Source: Notospermus geniculatus | Lineage: Eukaryota; Nemertea; Pilidiophora; Heteronemertea; Lineidae | Assembly: GCA_002633025.1 (NCBI GenBank) | Contig: NMRB01000365.1 | Coordinates: 1 to 64,000, forward strand | Length of the DNA stretch: 64,000 bases | Direction: 5' to 3' | Part shown: positions 33,170 to 43,549 of the stretch, in pieces | Numbering within the stretch: position 1 is the stretch's first letter | How the letters are laid out: each line of letters starts with the position of its first letter | The notes under the pieces: model-generated | Seen by the model: only the letters and a program-made list of their open reading frames with translations | Databases searched by the model: none | What the model was told of the DNA's origin: nothing | Position numbers and translations under genes: made by a program

Positions 33170-33531
33170 AGGTTTCGCAGGCTTACGAACTACGAAAACC
33201 GAACACGAAAAGCGTAATACGTCATCAATTTTTGCTTACTTCAGTTCGTAGGTGGACGTTCGTTGTTCGTCGCCTCTTGTACAGGGGCAATTTCCATTGT
33301 CAAACTAGACCACTTTTTTCGGATCGGCCGAACGCGCAGTACGAATTACGAGATCAGTAATGGTTTGTGTATGACCTAATCAGTTTATGTGTGAATAGAT
33401 GTCGGATTTCGTCTTTGGTGGATAGAAGGCACGAAGATTTTTGCAGATTAGTCGTGCGTTTTGCGTCGAAGAGCTAAGTCCGAACCGAACTCTGACATTC
33501 AGAATTTCAATTTTGCGCAGTGCAAACCTAT
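33170..33531 (+). repeat. Left part of a GAGGTTTCGC element split by the BEL insertion
   Basis: GGAGGTTTCGCAGGCTTACG then AACTACGAAAACCGAACACG. The matching reverse-complement end lies at 42880-42962. The two may be ends of one older element of about 1.3 kb into which the BEL element inserted. Confidence 0.55.
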
Positions 33532-34088
33532 TGTCGTGTCACGCTCGGAGAAATGTCTTCGGTCATATCGGTGCGCGGATGTGTGTCACGGGTTCGGGGC
33601 ACATGTGTCTACTATGCATGATTTTATCTTGACAGATATGATTTCGAATGTCCCGCAGAAGTTTCTGCTTCTTTGTGATGTTTTAGACTCGATTTGGGAC
33701 GAAACAACGTGATGTAAGTAAGGAAAAGAATGTATAGAACAAATATGTCGAGTGTGTTTTTATCATGGTACAGGAATGAGTAGATTTTAGGCCTATTGAA
33801 AATGGGTTGTTTCATGGCCCACTTCGCCCATGCGGCTGGTGTGATGCGTATTTCTTATCATAGGTGGCAGCACCGTACAGTGATGCTTTGTCTCCATAGC
33901 TATGGCTGTATGGTTGTTCTCAGAGTTGTAATTGAGGGTATCTTACTGAGACTATTCCTTTCTATGTTTCAGTTTAACTGCTGCTATTGCTGTACTGCTG
34001 TAACCTGGACAGTGGTATACTTGTGTGAAGTAAAGGCAACGAGTAGTCGAAATCCATCTTCCCTTCGAGTACTTTTGCAACATCGACA
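33532..34088 (+). repeat. BEL 5' LTR (557 bp)
   Basis: Starts TGTCGTGTCACGCTCGGAG and ends CATCGACA. It differs from the 3' LTR by a few bases and by lacking a 14-bp insertion. A strand-initiation site with a standard TGG just after the LTR was not recognised. Confidence 0.9.
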
Positions 34089-34112
34089 TAGTTAAAATCA
34101 CGCTTCGGCAAG

Positions 34113-35600
34113 ATGGCAGGATTGGACCTGTTGCTGGAAGCGGTAGCAAGACGGCAAATTGAACGTGAGTTGGAAAGCACACAACGTGAGGTTGTTGCAC
34201 TTGAGGCGCAGATACGGAACTTGTCACGTCGATCCGTGCCTGAACGGGTTGGACCGCCTAGCTGGACTTAACCCTACACCACCCAACCGCTCAGCTGATG
34301 GTCGGGAGCCCCGGCCACGGAGTATGCTCAGCATAGAAAGCGCTAGGCCTGAGCCTGAGCGGGCTGAATCTGAGGATAATCCAGTTCTGCAGGCTTGTTC
34401 AGCTGATCCTCAGGAATGTCAACCGCAGTGCCCATCCGGGGCACCTGAACCTGGGCGCCTTGTACCGTCGACGAATGCTATTGCTGACAGACGGATTCCT
34501 GGGATAAGCCCGATTTTACCCAATCTCTCGCCGGACGCCCGGGAGTTCCGGCCAAGTCAACCGGTCAATGCGTGCAATTATAGTAAAGAGCCAACAGTCC
34601 AGATGCTGAGACTTGCTGAAACTGTTGACCAACTCTCTTTAATGGCAACCTTGCCTCCCTTGGATGTAGTGAAATTCGAGGGTGACCCTTGTGTGTATCA
34701 TAAATTTAGGTACCGATTCAATGACATGGTCTTTTCACAGAACTTGACAGAATCTCAGATGATGGCACGACTTCTCCAGTTCACTGAAGGTAGGGCAAGT
34801 AAGCGATTGAAGGATTCGATGGAGTGCCAGGAGGTCTTCACAAGGCCCTGAGCTTGTTAGAACGCAGATTTGGTCAACCGCATCTTGTTACAGAGGCGTG
34901 TATTGACGCGTTGATTGGGGGACCCCAGCTTTCCGTCAGTGACATGCAGGGATTGTGTGATTTTGCTGATCATGCCAGAACAGTGTTAGAGACTTTAGTG
35001 ACGCTGAATACTGTTGGTGAAATGAATCTATCAAACCTTGGCAAGATGTCCAAGAAGCTGCCAGTTGCGTTACAATATAAGTGGCGGGATCGAGCACAGA
35101 AAATTCGTAAGCGAGGGGCTGTCCCCCACCTGAGTGATCTAGTGGAATTCATTGAAGAACAATCCGATGCGGCCAATGACCCCATCTTCGGGAAGGTGGA
35201 GGCAGGTGCACGTCCCAAAGCACCCCCACCTGGAAGTCAACCAAAGCCTAGGGTTAAGACATTTGCTACTAGTAATGCTAGTGCCCCGCCTCCAGAGTCT
35301 GGAAGTTCCAGTCAGCCCAGTGTGACACCCCCCACTCAGCCTAGTTCAAGTCAGCCTAGTGTGTCACCCCTGCTCAGCCTAGGAAGCCTAAGTGCTGGGA
35401 TTGTAAGGCTGAACATCACCTGACAGACTGTTCAAAGTTTAAGGAGAAGTCAGTAAAACAGCGGAATAATGTCGTTCGCCGCGGGGGCTTGTGTTTCAAT
35501 AGTCTCAACAGTGTTGCTGACTGTAGGCAGGATCCAAAGTGTAGACAGTGCTCAGGGAAACACCATAGTCTGTTGCACAGAGACGCGTCAGCCCAGAACA
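34113..35600 (+). pseudogene. BEL gag region, frameshifted
   Basis: The most plausible start is ATG at 34113, 25 bp past the LTR. It gives a helical, coiled-coil-prone N-terminus (LLEAVARRQIERELESTQR) that runs into a stop at 34269. A second frame from there carries a Pro/Ser-rich stretch and the gag-like domain (PPLDVVKFEGDPCVYHKF, typical of the Pao family). A third frame continues from about 34830 to 35423 with a Ser/Pro-rich segment. Cys/His knuckles follow at about 35395-35580 (CWDCKAEHHLTDC; CRQCSGKHHSLLH). Three frames are needed, so the region is inactive as it stands or contains sequencing errors. Confidence 0.85.
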
Positions 35601-36007
35601 AGCAGGATGAATGCAGCAGTCGTACATCTCCAACTTCGTGTAACCTAACTGGAATGGTGAGACCTGCTGACAAGGTGGCGTTGCAAGTGGTACCAGTACA
35701 AGTGGTCGGCCAAGGTAAATCTTTGAGAACCTACGCCTTACTTGACTCGGCGAGTGAGGAGTCGTTTGTTGATGAGACTATTGTCAAGGAGCTTGGTATT
35801 GAAAGTGCTGAAGCGGAACTGCTGAACATATGCACCATGACTGGAGAATCGATGATGAAGGTTCGGGATTGCAACCTCCACGTCAAATCGGCGGTGGACT
35901 CACCTGAAACAGGACTAACTGTGCCAGTTAAGGTTGTTGGTAACCTGAACATTGTGACTACCAAGCCAGCAGATGTCACCAGATGGGCTCATTTCAAGGG
36001 GATATAA
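35601..36007 (+). pseudogene. BEL aspartic protease
   Basis: Pao-type protease with the active-site word ALLDSASEESFVDE at about 35735-35776. It would release the mature Gag and Pol products. The frame ends at TAA 36005-36007 and polymerase reading resumes at once, so the stop separates protease from polymerase. Leaky reading or a point mutation could explain it. Confidence 0.8.
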
Positions 36008-36016
36008 TTTCCTGCT

Positions 36017-37030
36017 GTGGAGAGGGATAATGTCTCCCTGCTGATTGGTACTAATGTTCCTGCGGCTCAGGTGCAATTGGAGAGTCGCATTGGTAAGGAC
36101 AATGAGCCCTATGCTGTTCGTACTGTTCTTGGGTGGGCTATCGTTGGTCCTGTTGGAGAGACTGAGCCTAGACAGAGACTGTCAGTTAATGCAACTGTCT
36201 CACGGTCACGAGTGGATTACATCGAGGAAGAACAGATGAAGCAGTTCTTTGGCCTGGAACAGAGTGCGGATTTTAGTATGGAGAAAGGTATGTCACCTGC
36301 TGATAGGAGGGCGCTGACACAGTTAGAGAATACAACGGAGTATGTGGGTGATCGGTATCAATTTGGGATGTTATGGCGGAGTGATGATGTTTGGCTGCCA
36401 AACAACCGAGTATCGGCGGAGAAGCGACTTCAGTCAGTGAGAAGAAAACTACTACTGGATGACGGATATGCTGAGAAGTACCGCAGATTCATGAATATGC
36501 TTATAGATCGGAAGTATGCCAGAAAGCTCACACTTGAGGAAACCAGCAAGACAGGATGCAGAACGTGGTATTTACCGCATCACGGGGTTGTCAACCCGCA
36601 GGAGCCTGATAAACTCCGCGTGGTGTTTGATGCAGCAGCGAAGCACAGAGGGGTATCCCTCAATGACCAACTAATGCAGGGTCCTGACTTTACCAATAGC
36701 CTTCTCGGAGTATTACTGCGATTCAGGCAACACCCAGTAGCAGTGGCCGGAGATATTGAGAAAATGTTCCTTCAAGTACAGGTTCCGCCGGAAGATGCTG
36801 ATTCGTTGCGTTTTTTGTGGTGGGACAGTAATGACATGGATCAACCACCAGGAGAATACCAGATGATGAGACATATTTTCGGGGCAGCCGATTTTCCGAG
36901 TTGCTGCAATTACGTCCTCAAGCGAACTGCTGAAGACGCCAAGGGACAGTTTAGTGGTAGCACTATTGAGACCATAGATAGAGATTTCTATGTTGATGAT
37001 TTGTATTCTTCAAGACACAGTACGTCTGAC
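36017..37030 (+). pseudogene. BEL reverse transcriptase
   Basis: A 338-residue stretch holds the fingers and palm: KLRVVFDAAAKHRGVSLND, the DIEKMFLQV acidic motif, ADFPSCCNYVLK, and the catalytic YVDDL at about 36990-37004. Copies RNA into DNA in cytoplasmic particles. The expected continuation is absent on this strand; it is found reversed immediately downstream (see 37030-37770). Confidence 0.88.
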
Positions 37031-37770
37031 CGTGAGTCAGACCAAAATGTCACTTTATCAATCTTCAGAGTCAACTGCTTCTTCAGTGTGCGATAAACTC
37101 TCACTGCCAATGTCGCTGCCTGTAATTCTAGTCGGGGAATTGACAAAGTTTTCACTGGAGCACATCTTGAACGGCCAACTACGAATGAACATGCAATCCT
37201 TCCAGTAGTGGTGACATATCGCAGATAGGAGCAGATCCCATATCCACATGACGAGGCGTCTGCAAAGTTGTGGATCGAAATCTCCTTGATCTTCTCTCGG
37301 ACCGTGAAATAACACCGAGGAATCTTGATCTCAGTCAGACATGCGAGTTCACTCAACCAGCGTTCCCACTGGAGTAGCTCATTAGCCGGAAGTGGGTCAT
37401 CCCAATCAATTTTCTGCTGCCATAATCTCTGTACCAGATTCTTGACCTCAAGAATGATTGGACACACGAAACCTATGGGGTCGAAGAGACATGACAATGT
37501 GGATAGCACACCGCGCTTTGTCCTTGGTTTGTCTTGACTAACGATCTTAAACTGAAATATGTCCTTCTGTACATTCCACTGGACGCCCAAAGCTCTGGTC
37601 ACAGGGAGCTCATCCAGGTCAAGGTCGACATCGGGGTTTGCCCTTTCATTTTCCGGGATACGAGCCAACACTTCCCGATCGTTGCTCACCCATGATGTTA
37701 TATGAAATCCACCCCGTACCAACAAGGGTGGAGTTTCTTCCACCAGGATGATAGCGTCACTCTCAAACTA
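37030..37770 (-). pseudogene. Inverted BEL segment: RT connection and RNase H start
   Basis: On minus the frame reads from the region just after the catalytic motif (GGFHITSWVSNDREVLARIP; LSCLFDPIGFVCPI; IHNFADASSCGYG; FWSDS). This is the normal continuation of the polymerase, but reversed. The plus-strand sequence on both sides resumes exactly where the inverted piece would leave off. Short inverted words TGAGTCAGAC and TGAGAGTGAC lie at the two breakpoints. A true inversion or an assembly error could produce it. Confidence 0.88.
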
Positions 37771-38842
37771 CACTGCAATACATCCATAGTGAAGATCAGC
37801 GTTTCTTGGTGTATGTTGCCAATCGGGTTGCGGAAATCGGGGAAATCACCGATCCGAGTCAGTGGCGCCACTGCCCTGTAGCTTTAAATCCAGCGGATGA
37901 TGCCTCCCGGGGACGGAAGCCAGAAAGTCTAGCCTCACAGCATCGTTGGTGGACGGGCCCGGAGTTTCTTTGGCAAACCGAGGATCATTGGCCTGGTACT
38001 GAGATCACCCCGATATCTGCAGATGATCCAGAGATCAGGAGTTCAGTTCAGGTACTTAACTAAGACCAACAGGCAGGAGATGCATGAGACAACTCAGAGT
38101 GGTCTGCAGATTATGATAAGGAAGACTAGTTCTTGGGTGAAGTTGAATCGAATTGTTGCATGGGTCGTCAGATTTTGCCAAGGGATCGGGAACCGGAAAT
38201 TTGCCGCAGGGGATCTCACTCCAGAGGAGTTAGCATTGTCCAAACTTCTCATTGCCAAAGGCATGCAAGCTGAGAGCCTGTCAGCAGAAGTTGAAGGTCT
38301 ACAGAAGAATTGGAAGGTCCCAGCTGGTAGCCGAGTTGAGAATCTCAAGCCCATATTGGTACAAGGTGTTTTGCGTGTGGTCGGTAGGCTGGAGAACGCT
38401 CCTGCGCTTTCAGAAGATGAACGGCATCCAATTATTCTCCCACGGGAACACCCCCTCAGCGTTGTAATCGCACGTCATGCTCATGAAAGTTTGGCCCACA
38501 TTGGTCGTGAGCAGATATTGGCGGAAACACGAAAACACTTCTGGATTGTTGGATTGTTGGAGGTAGACATGTGGCTAAGCATGTCGTTCGTAGCTGTATC
38601 AAGTGCCGTAAGGGAAATGCCAGAAAAATGCAACAAGTGATGTCTGCATTCAAACCAGCCTTTTCATACACTGGAGTCGACCTGTTTGGCCCACTGGAGG
38701 TGAAATGGGGCCGCGGAACGGCAAAACGATGGGGCTGCCTCTTTACATGTTTTACTACCAGAGGAGTGTACCTGGACATAGTGCAGTCACTGAGCACGGA
38801 TGACTTTATTCTTCTTTTACGGCAGTTCATCAGCAGGCAGCC
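37771..38842 (+). pseudogene. BEL RNase H end and integrase, first part
   Basis: Resumes with VYVANRVAEIGEI and NPADDASRG (end of RNase H), then the linker. The integrase zinc-binding region (HAHESLAHIGREQILAETRK, CIKCRKGNARK) and the start of the core (FSYTGVDLFGPLEVK with the first Asp) follow. Frame changes near 38050 and 38600. Cut at 38842 by the gap and the nested transposon. Confidence 0.85.
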
Positions 38843-39095
38843 NNNNNNNNNNNNNNNNNNNNNNNNNNNNNNNNNNNNNNNNNNNNNNNNNNNNNNNNNN
38901 NNNNNNNNNNNNNNNNNNNNNNNNNNNNNNNNNNNNNNNNNNNNNNNNNNNNNNNNNNNNNNNNNNNNNNNNNNNNNNNNNNNNNNNNNNNNNNNNNNNN
39001 NNNNNNNNNNNNNNNNNNNNNNNNNNNNNNNNNNNNNNNNNNNNNNNNNNNNNNNNNNNNNNNNNNNNNNNNNNNNNNNNNNNNNNNNNNNNNNN
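38843..39095. other. Assembly gap (253 N)
   Basis: Unresolved bases. The gap hides the left end of the HARBI1-type element and its junction with the BEL integrase. Confidence 1.
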
Positions 39096-39970
39096 TCGTC
39101 GTCTTCCAAATCGGGGAAATCGTCATCTCTGTCATCCAAGTATTTGGCAGCATTATGAAGAATAACACATGCTACAATTACACTGGGTACCTTCTCCAGT
39201 GACAGTCGGACTTGGCCTTGCAATATAGGAAATCTCTTTTTCAATTGCCCGAAACATCTCTCTATGATGACCCTTTCTTTTGCATGCACTTTGTTGAAGG
39301 TTTTCTCGACTGGCAGGACTGGATCACTATAGGGGGTCAGCAGCCACGGTGCAATGCCGTATCCTTGATCACCAAGTAGTAACCCACCATGAGTCGAATT
39401 TATCATAAACTGACCCACATCAGAATTTTTCCATATGCGGTTATCATGCACGGACCCTGGCCATTTTGCATCAACACTGGTGAATCGTTCAAGGGAATCA
39501 CACGTGGCTTGCACATTGATGGAAGCAGCACCTTTGCTATTTATGAATTCATCTCCATGTTGTCCCCCTGGTTTCATAATCTTAACGTGGGTGCAGTCCA
39601 GAGCACCCACAGTTCCTGGAATTAGGTACGTATCCTGCCAAAGCTGCTGTGATTGACGAATATCATGCACTGTATTTGGGAATTTAATCCATAGGCCAGC
39701 CTTTGCTACAATCTGAGGCAGCACCTTGGAAAAGGTCTTCGACACTGTAGATTGGTGAATTCCCTTGTCTTCTGCCACCCCAGATTGAAAACCAGGGTCC
39801 GCCAGGTACCAGAGAAAAACTTCCATTTGGTTCTTTGGGCTCAGACAGCCACCTCGCGTTTCCACAGAATTCCCTACGAAATGCTCAGCTAACCAGGCAA
39901 CGTTGTCCTCGTCGAATCGGTGTAAGGTCCGATAAGTCCTTACACGACATGTTCTACGCGGTAAATACAC
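39096..39970 (-). CDS. HARBI1-like DDE transposase, C-terminus in the gap
   Basis: About 290 residues in one open frame. Helix-turn-helix region (LSPKNQMEVFLWYLADPGFQ, IHQSTVSKTFSKVL) at about residues 43-80; first catalytic Asp in GALDCTHVKI (about 118-127); second Asp in LLLGDQGYG (about 196-204); Glu in VIIERCFGQLKKRF (about 232-245). All three DDE residues are intact. The C-terminus runs into the gap after LHNAAKYLDDRDDDFPD. No ATG was found upstream in frame before a stop; the true start is uncertain. Cuts and pastes the element; the second Harbinger protein (Myb-like) is not seen and could be in the gap. Confidence 0.88.
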
Positions 39971-40283
39971 TTTTTCCTGGCACGCACGATTCCAGCCATG
40001 GCGAAGAGCAAAGACCGTTCCCTTCGAAGTTCAAGCCACCTCTGAGGCTACCTTGAAAATCCGAAGCATTGACTTCCGAGTAAAAAGACAATGCTACTGT
40101 TTATTCATATGGAGTCAAGTAATTGCTTATGTGGAAGCAAATACTTGGCGCTTAAAAACGCTTGCTTCTCCTCGGAGTAAAATCTAAACATTTCAAGCAT
40201 TTGCTCGATTTTTATTCATACGCGTTCAAGTAATTCCTTCAAAATCAGGAGTTAAAGCAATTGCTATTTTTTATTCATATCAC
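39096..40283 (-). mobile_element. PIF/Harbinger-type DNA transposon nested in BEL
   Basis: Its transposase is on minus and its right end lies at about 40283, where BEL integrase coding resumes. The 200 bp next to that end carry repeated AAGCAATTGCT/AAGTAATTGCTT words, likely subterminal transposase sites. The left end is in the gap, so the target duplication (normally 3 bp, TWA) cannot be read. Confidence 0.85.
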
Positions 40284-40944
40284 CCAATGGATCAAATTTT
40301 ACCTCGGCAGACAAGGAGTTGCGACAGTCTATTGCTGAGTGGAATCAGTCACGGATAGGTGCTGAGATGCAGCAGCGTGGAATTCGTTGGATCTTCCAGC
40401 CCCCTACCGCGGCACACATGTCGGGGGTATGGGAGCGCCTCGTGAAGTCTGCTAAACGTCATTTGAAGGCTGTCGCCGGCACTCAGTTGTTGTCAGAATT
40501 TGGTCTCAGGACCCTCTTTGCTGAGACAGAAGCGATTCTCAATAGTCGTCCGCTGTGTCATGTATTGGATGATCCGCAAGATATGGAGGCCTTGACACCC
40601 AACCATTTCCTCCTCCACCGGAAGGTTTCGGGGTTGCCCCCGGGCATTTTCGTCAAGGAAGATGGTCTCCTCAGAAGGGAATGGCGCAAGGTACAGTACC
40701 TCCTAGAGTTATTCTGGCAGCGTTGGCATAGGGAGTATCTCCCTGGTCTGCAGCCGCGTGAGAAATGGCTGAGGGAGCAACGAATGTTCAGGAGGGAGAT
40801 CTTGTGCTGCTCGCGGAAGATAATGTGAAGAGAAACCAGTGGCCAGTGGGCAGGGTAACACGTGTAGTCACGGGAGCAGACGGTATGGTGAGGTCGGCCG
40901 TTGTCAAGACACCTACTACGGAACTGCACAGGCCTATTGCTTAG
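40284..40944 (+). pseudogene. BEL integrase, C-terminal part
   Basis: Resumes at NGSNFTSADKELR (second core Asp lost at the insertion edge), then WIFQPPTAAHMSGVWERLVK with the core Glu, LTPNHFLLH, and after a frame change near 40790 the Pao-type C-terminal domain ending at TAG 40942-40944. The last part (GDLVLLAEDNVKRNQWPVGR) is the typical BEL tail. Confidence 0.85.
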
Positions 40945-41454
40945 TTGTGCCTGTTGGAAGCAGTGGAAAACCTGAGGGACAATGGTGACGATGATTAATT
41001 CAAGTCGATTGAGTTCATGGACAATGGATGACGATCGGAATTCTGGAGATTCAAATTCTGGATATGTTTCAATCATTAACCAGTGTTGGAATGAAGGAGT
41101 GTAGGCGGATCGCTGCTCCTCTCATTCTGCAATCTGTGTGTTGCTTAGTGTGGTCGGAAAACAGTTAAATCAGTGATTCTGAAGTTTATCTGCATTGTGA
41201 TGATTCATAAGATTTCCTTTTGTGTTTAAGGTCAGGGTAGACCACCCCTTTGTGTCCTCAGTGATTGATTTGGACAGCTTAGGCCGGTTGAGTATTGAGC
41301 CTGTTAAGTAGGCTGGCTTTCTTAAAGAGACTGGTTCACGAATGCACGCTCTTAAAGTGACTTGTGCGCGTGTGGTGTTTATGACTCACCTTGGACTCAC
41401 CAGGAATAAGTATAGCAAACTCCTGTGGAAATAGTTCGCTTGCTGGGGCCGCTA
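40945..41454 (+). other. BEL 3' untranslated region
   Basis: Lies between the pol stop and the 3' LTR. No polypurine tract stands directly at the LTR edge; a purine-rich stretch lies at about 41090-41110. Confidence 0.6.
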
Positions 41455-42025
41455 TGTCGTGTCACGCTCGGAGAAATGTCTTCGGTGATATCGGTGCGCG
41501 GATGTGTGTCACGGGCCCCCCGGAATTGGTTCGGGGCACATGTGTCTACTATGCATGATTTTATCTTGACAGATATGATTTCGAATGTCCCGCAGAAGTT
41601 TCTGCTTGTTTGTGATGTTTAAGACTCGATTTGGGACGAAACAACGTGATGTAAGTAAGGAAAAGAATATATAGAACAAATATGTCGAGTGTGTTTTTAT
41701 CATGGTACAGGAATGAGTAGATTTTAGGCCTATTGAAAATGGGTTGTTTCATGGCCCACTTCGCCCATGCGGCTGGTGTGATGCGTATTTCTTATCATAG
41801 GTGGCAGCACCGTACAGTGATGCTTTGTCTCCATAGCTATGGCTGTATGGTTGTTCTCAGAGTTGTAATTGAGGGTATCTTACTGAGACTATTCCTTTCT
41901 ATGTTTCAGTTTAACTGCTGCTATTGCTGTACTGCTGTAACCTGGACAGTGGTGTACTTGTGTGAAGTAAAGGCAACGAGTAGTCGAAATCCATCTTCCC
42001 TTCGAGTTCTTTTGCAACATCGACA
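41455..42025 (+). repeat. BEL 3' LTR (571 bp)
   Basis: Same termini as the 5' LTR, with an extra 14 bp around CCCCCCGGAATTG near 41515. Confidence 0.9.
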
Positions 42026-42039
42026 CCTATTCCATACAA

Positions 42040-42472
42040 AAGAATTATAGTCATAGACGGGATTCGAACCATCGACCTTCTGATTTGCAATCGACCACCC
42101 TATCCACTCAGCCAACGAGCCAACTGACACGGTCGTGATTTGTGTTCGTCATAGGGGTAGGCCTTCGACTTAGAAAACATGGGAAGCCTACCAACAAGTT
42201 CGGTGGGCGAATGGGGAAGACGGTGAAACAAAGATAACAGAGCGTGGGTTCGATTCTCAGATGGGTCTTTTTTTTTCTTTCAAAAAATGTGTTCAGCAGG
42301 AGCTCACCAGAGGATGTTGACACCTCCACAGCTCCAAGACAAATAAGGTGGCGCCCCCTGGCCTATCATGTCCTGAGCCTTCGTTTGAGGTGTTGGCAGG
42401 GCGTTTGCAATTAATTCTCTTGCCCACCGCACGGGGGCTTTTTGTTCGTTCACGTCAGCTTTAAAAAAATAA
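42040..42472. mobile_element. TIR element with two divergent tRNA-like modules, copy 2
   Basis: Matches 15780-16221 module by module: minus-strand tRNA-like (42058-42130), plus-strand tRNA-like (42198-42270), GTTCAGCAGGAGCTCACCAG, and the complete right end TTCGTTCACGTCAGCTTTAA. The left arm is missing. Confidence 0.75.
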
Positions 42473-42616
42473 TACATATATTATTATGCCTACTGCTATC
42501 TACTAGGAGAGATATCATTAGCATTTTGCAGATGGCAGCATATATTCAGAAATTTATACCCATTAAAAAGTGCTACCAGTACCATAAGAAATGCGAGTCT
42601 ATCCTGAAGTGTGTAA

Positions 42617-42762
42617 TGCCCGCTCTACACGATCAAATTTTTCATCCAATTTTTGGGAAATTCAGATTCCGGGCCTACTTTGGCTTCACTGTATAAACCC
42701 GCATTTATTGAGCATATTCAGAAAGTTGGATGAAAAATTTGATCTTGTACAGCGGGCATAAG
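42617..42762. mobile_element. Palindrome with GCCCGCTCTACACGATC ends
   Basis: Left arm ATGCCCGCTCTACACGATCA and AATTTTTCATCCAA; right arm TTGGATGAAAAATTTGATCT and TGTACAGCGGGCAT. Arms of about 38 bp with a 65-bp centre. Confidence 0.75.
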
Positions 42763-42839
42763 CTCACAGCATATGCTCCACTTCATCTGCAGTCGCCAAT
42801 TTTAGTAAACGCGCCTAGTACGAAAGCTGCTGCGCATGT

Positions 42840-42962
42840 AACGGGCATTCGTATTTCGTATTTTATGCGAAACTCGAAATTTTGCGAAGTACGAAATACG
42901 AACACGAACTCGATTTTCGTGTTCGGTTTTCGTAGTTCGTAAGGGAGCGAAACCTCACTAAT
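42840..42962 (-). repeat. Right end of the GAGGTTTCGC element
   Basis: Reverse complement of 33170-33215 (CGTGTTCGGTTTTCGTAGTT, GCGAAACCTC). TACGAAATACGAA words are repeated. Another end (GTGAGGTTTCGCAAGC) is at 43326. Confidence 0.6.
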
Positions 42963-43549
42963 AGTACATATACAAACGGTTTTCGGTTAGGCCTATCATG
43001 TACACTCACTGGCCATAAGTAGGCTATTGCAACATAGTTGTTTTTCTGTGGATTTTTCTCATGCCTTTGCTACTTTTACATACATCCATTTTCAAATATA
43101 TGCTATATAGGGGGGCCTATGGCAAAACATGCTGTTGGCCATTTGGACTGAAAAATATTTCTGCTGATGAAATTATCAAGCCATGAAAAAGAAATATCAA
43201 AACATGAAAATGACAAAATATTAATGTGATACTGGATCACTCCTTTCTTTTCACGATAATGAAGCCTGATGTTGAGCAAGGATTTACAAGAAAAAACAAA
43301 CATGAACAAGGACATTTGATATTAGTGAGGTTTCGCAAGCGCCCGATTAGGCCCTACGACGACGTTTATCTATTGTGTGGGTGTACCCAAACAATAGACA
43401 AGAGGCCCATGGGCCTGGCGCTCAGCTGACAGTTGACTTGAGGTGTAGTTGTAGGTGTAATGAAGCATGCTAAAGGAGAGGTGGCACTGTAAACTGACTG
43501 AGTCCAATGGATTTTATTAACGGTATAAAAAACAAAGAGAATGACACCT
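42963..43549. other. Unassigned sequence
   Basis: Only a single GTGAGGTTTCGCAAGC word at 43326 relates to other repeats. Confidence 0.4.

Larger units (their letters stand above)
33532..42025 (+). mobile_element. BEL/Pao LTR retrotransposon, recent but broken
   Basis: LTRs at 33532-34088 and 41455-42025 are near-identical, and the 5-bp repeat CCTAT flanks the element (33527-33531 and 42026-42030), so insertion was recent. The internal order gag, Cys knuckles, aspartic protease, reverse transcriptase, RNase H, integrase is that of BEL/Pao. Defects: several frameshifts, a stop between protease and polymerase at 36005-36007, an inverted pol segment (about 37030-37770) and a HARBI1-type transposon inserted in integrase (38843-40283). 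It is sense to the host gene. Confidence 0.93.

Noticed and set aside
36045-36239. Secondary frames inside BEL polymerase
   Set aside because: Shadows of the polymerase frame.
38456-38842. Continuation of the HARBI1 frame left of the gap on minus
   Set aside because: This stretch is antisense to BEL integrase; continuity of the frame is accidental.
38571-39168. Open frames running across the 253-N gap
   Set aside because: The unresolved bases carry no coding information; BEL integrase and the opposite-strand transposase were called separately on each side.
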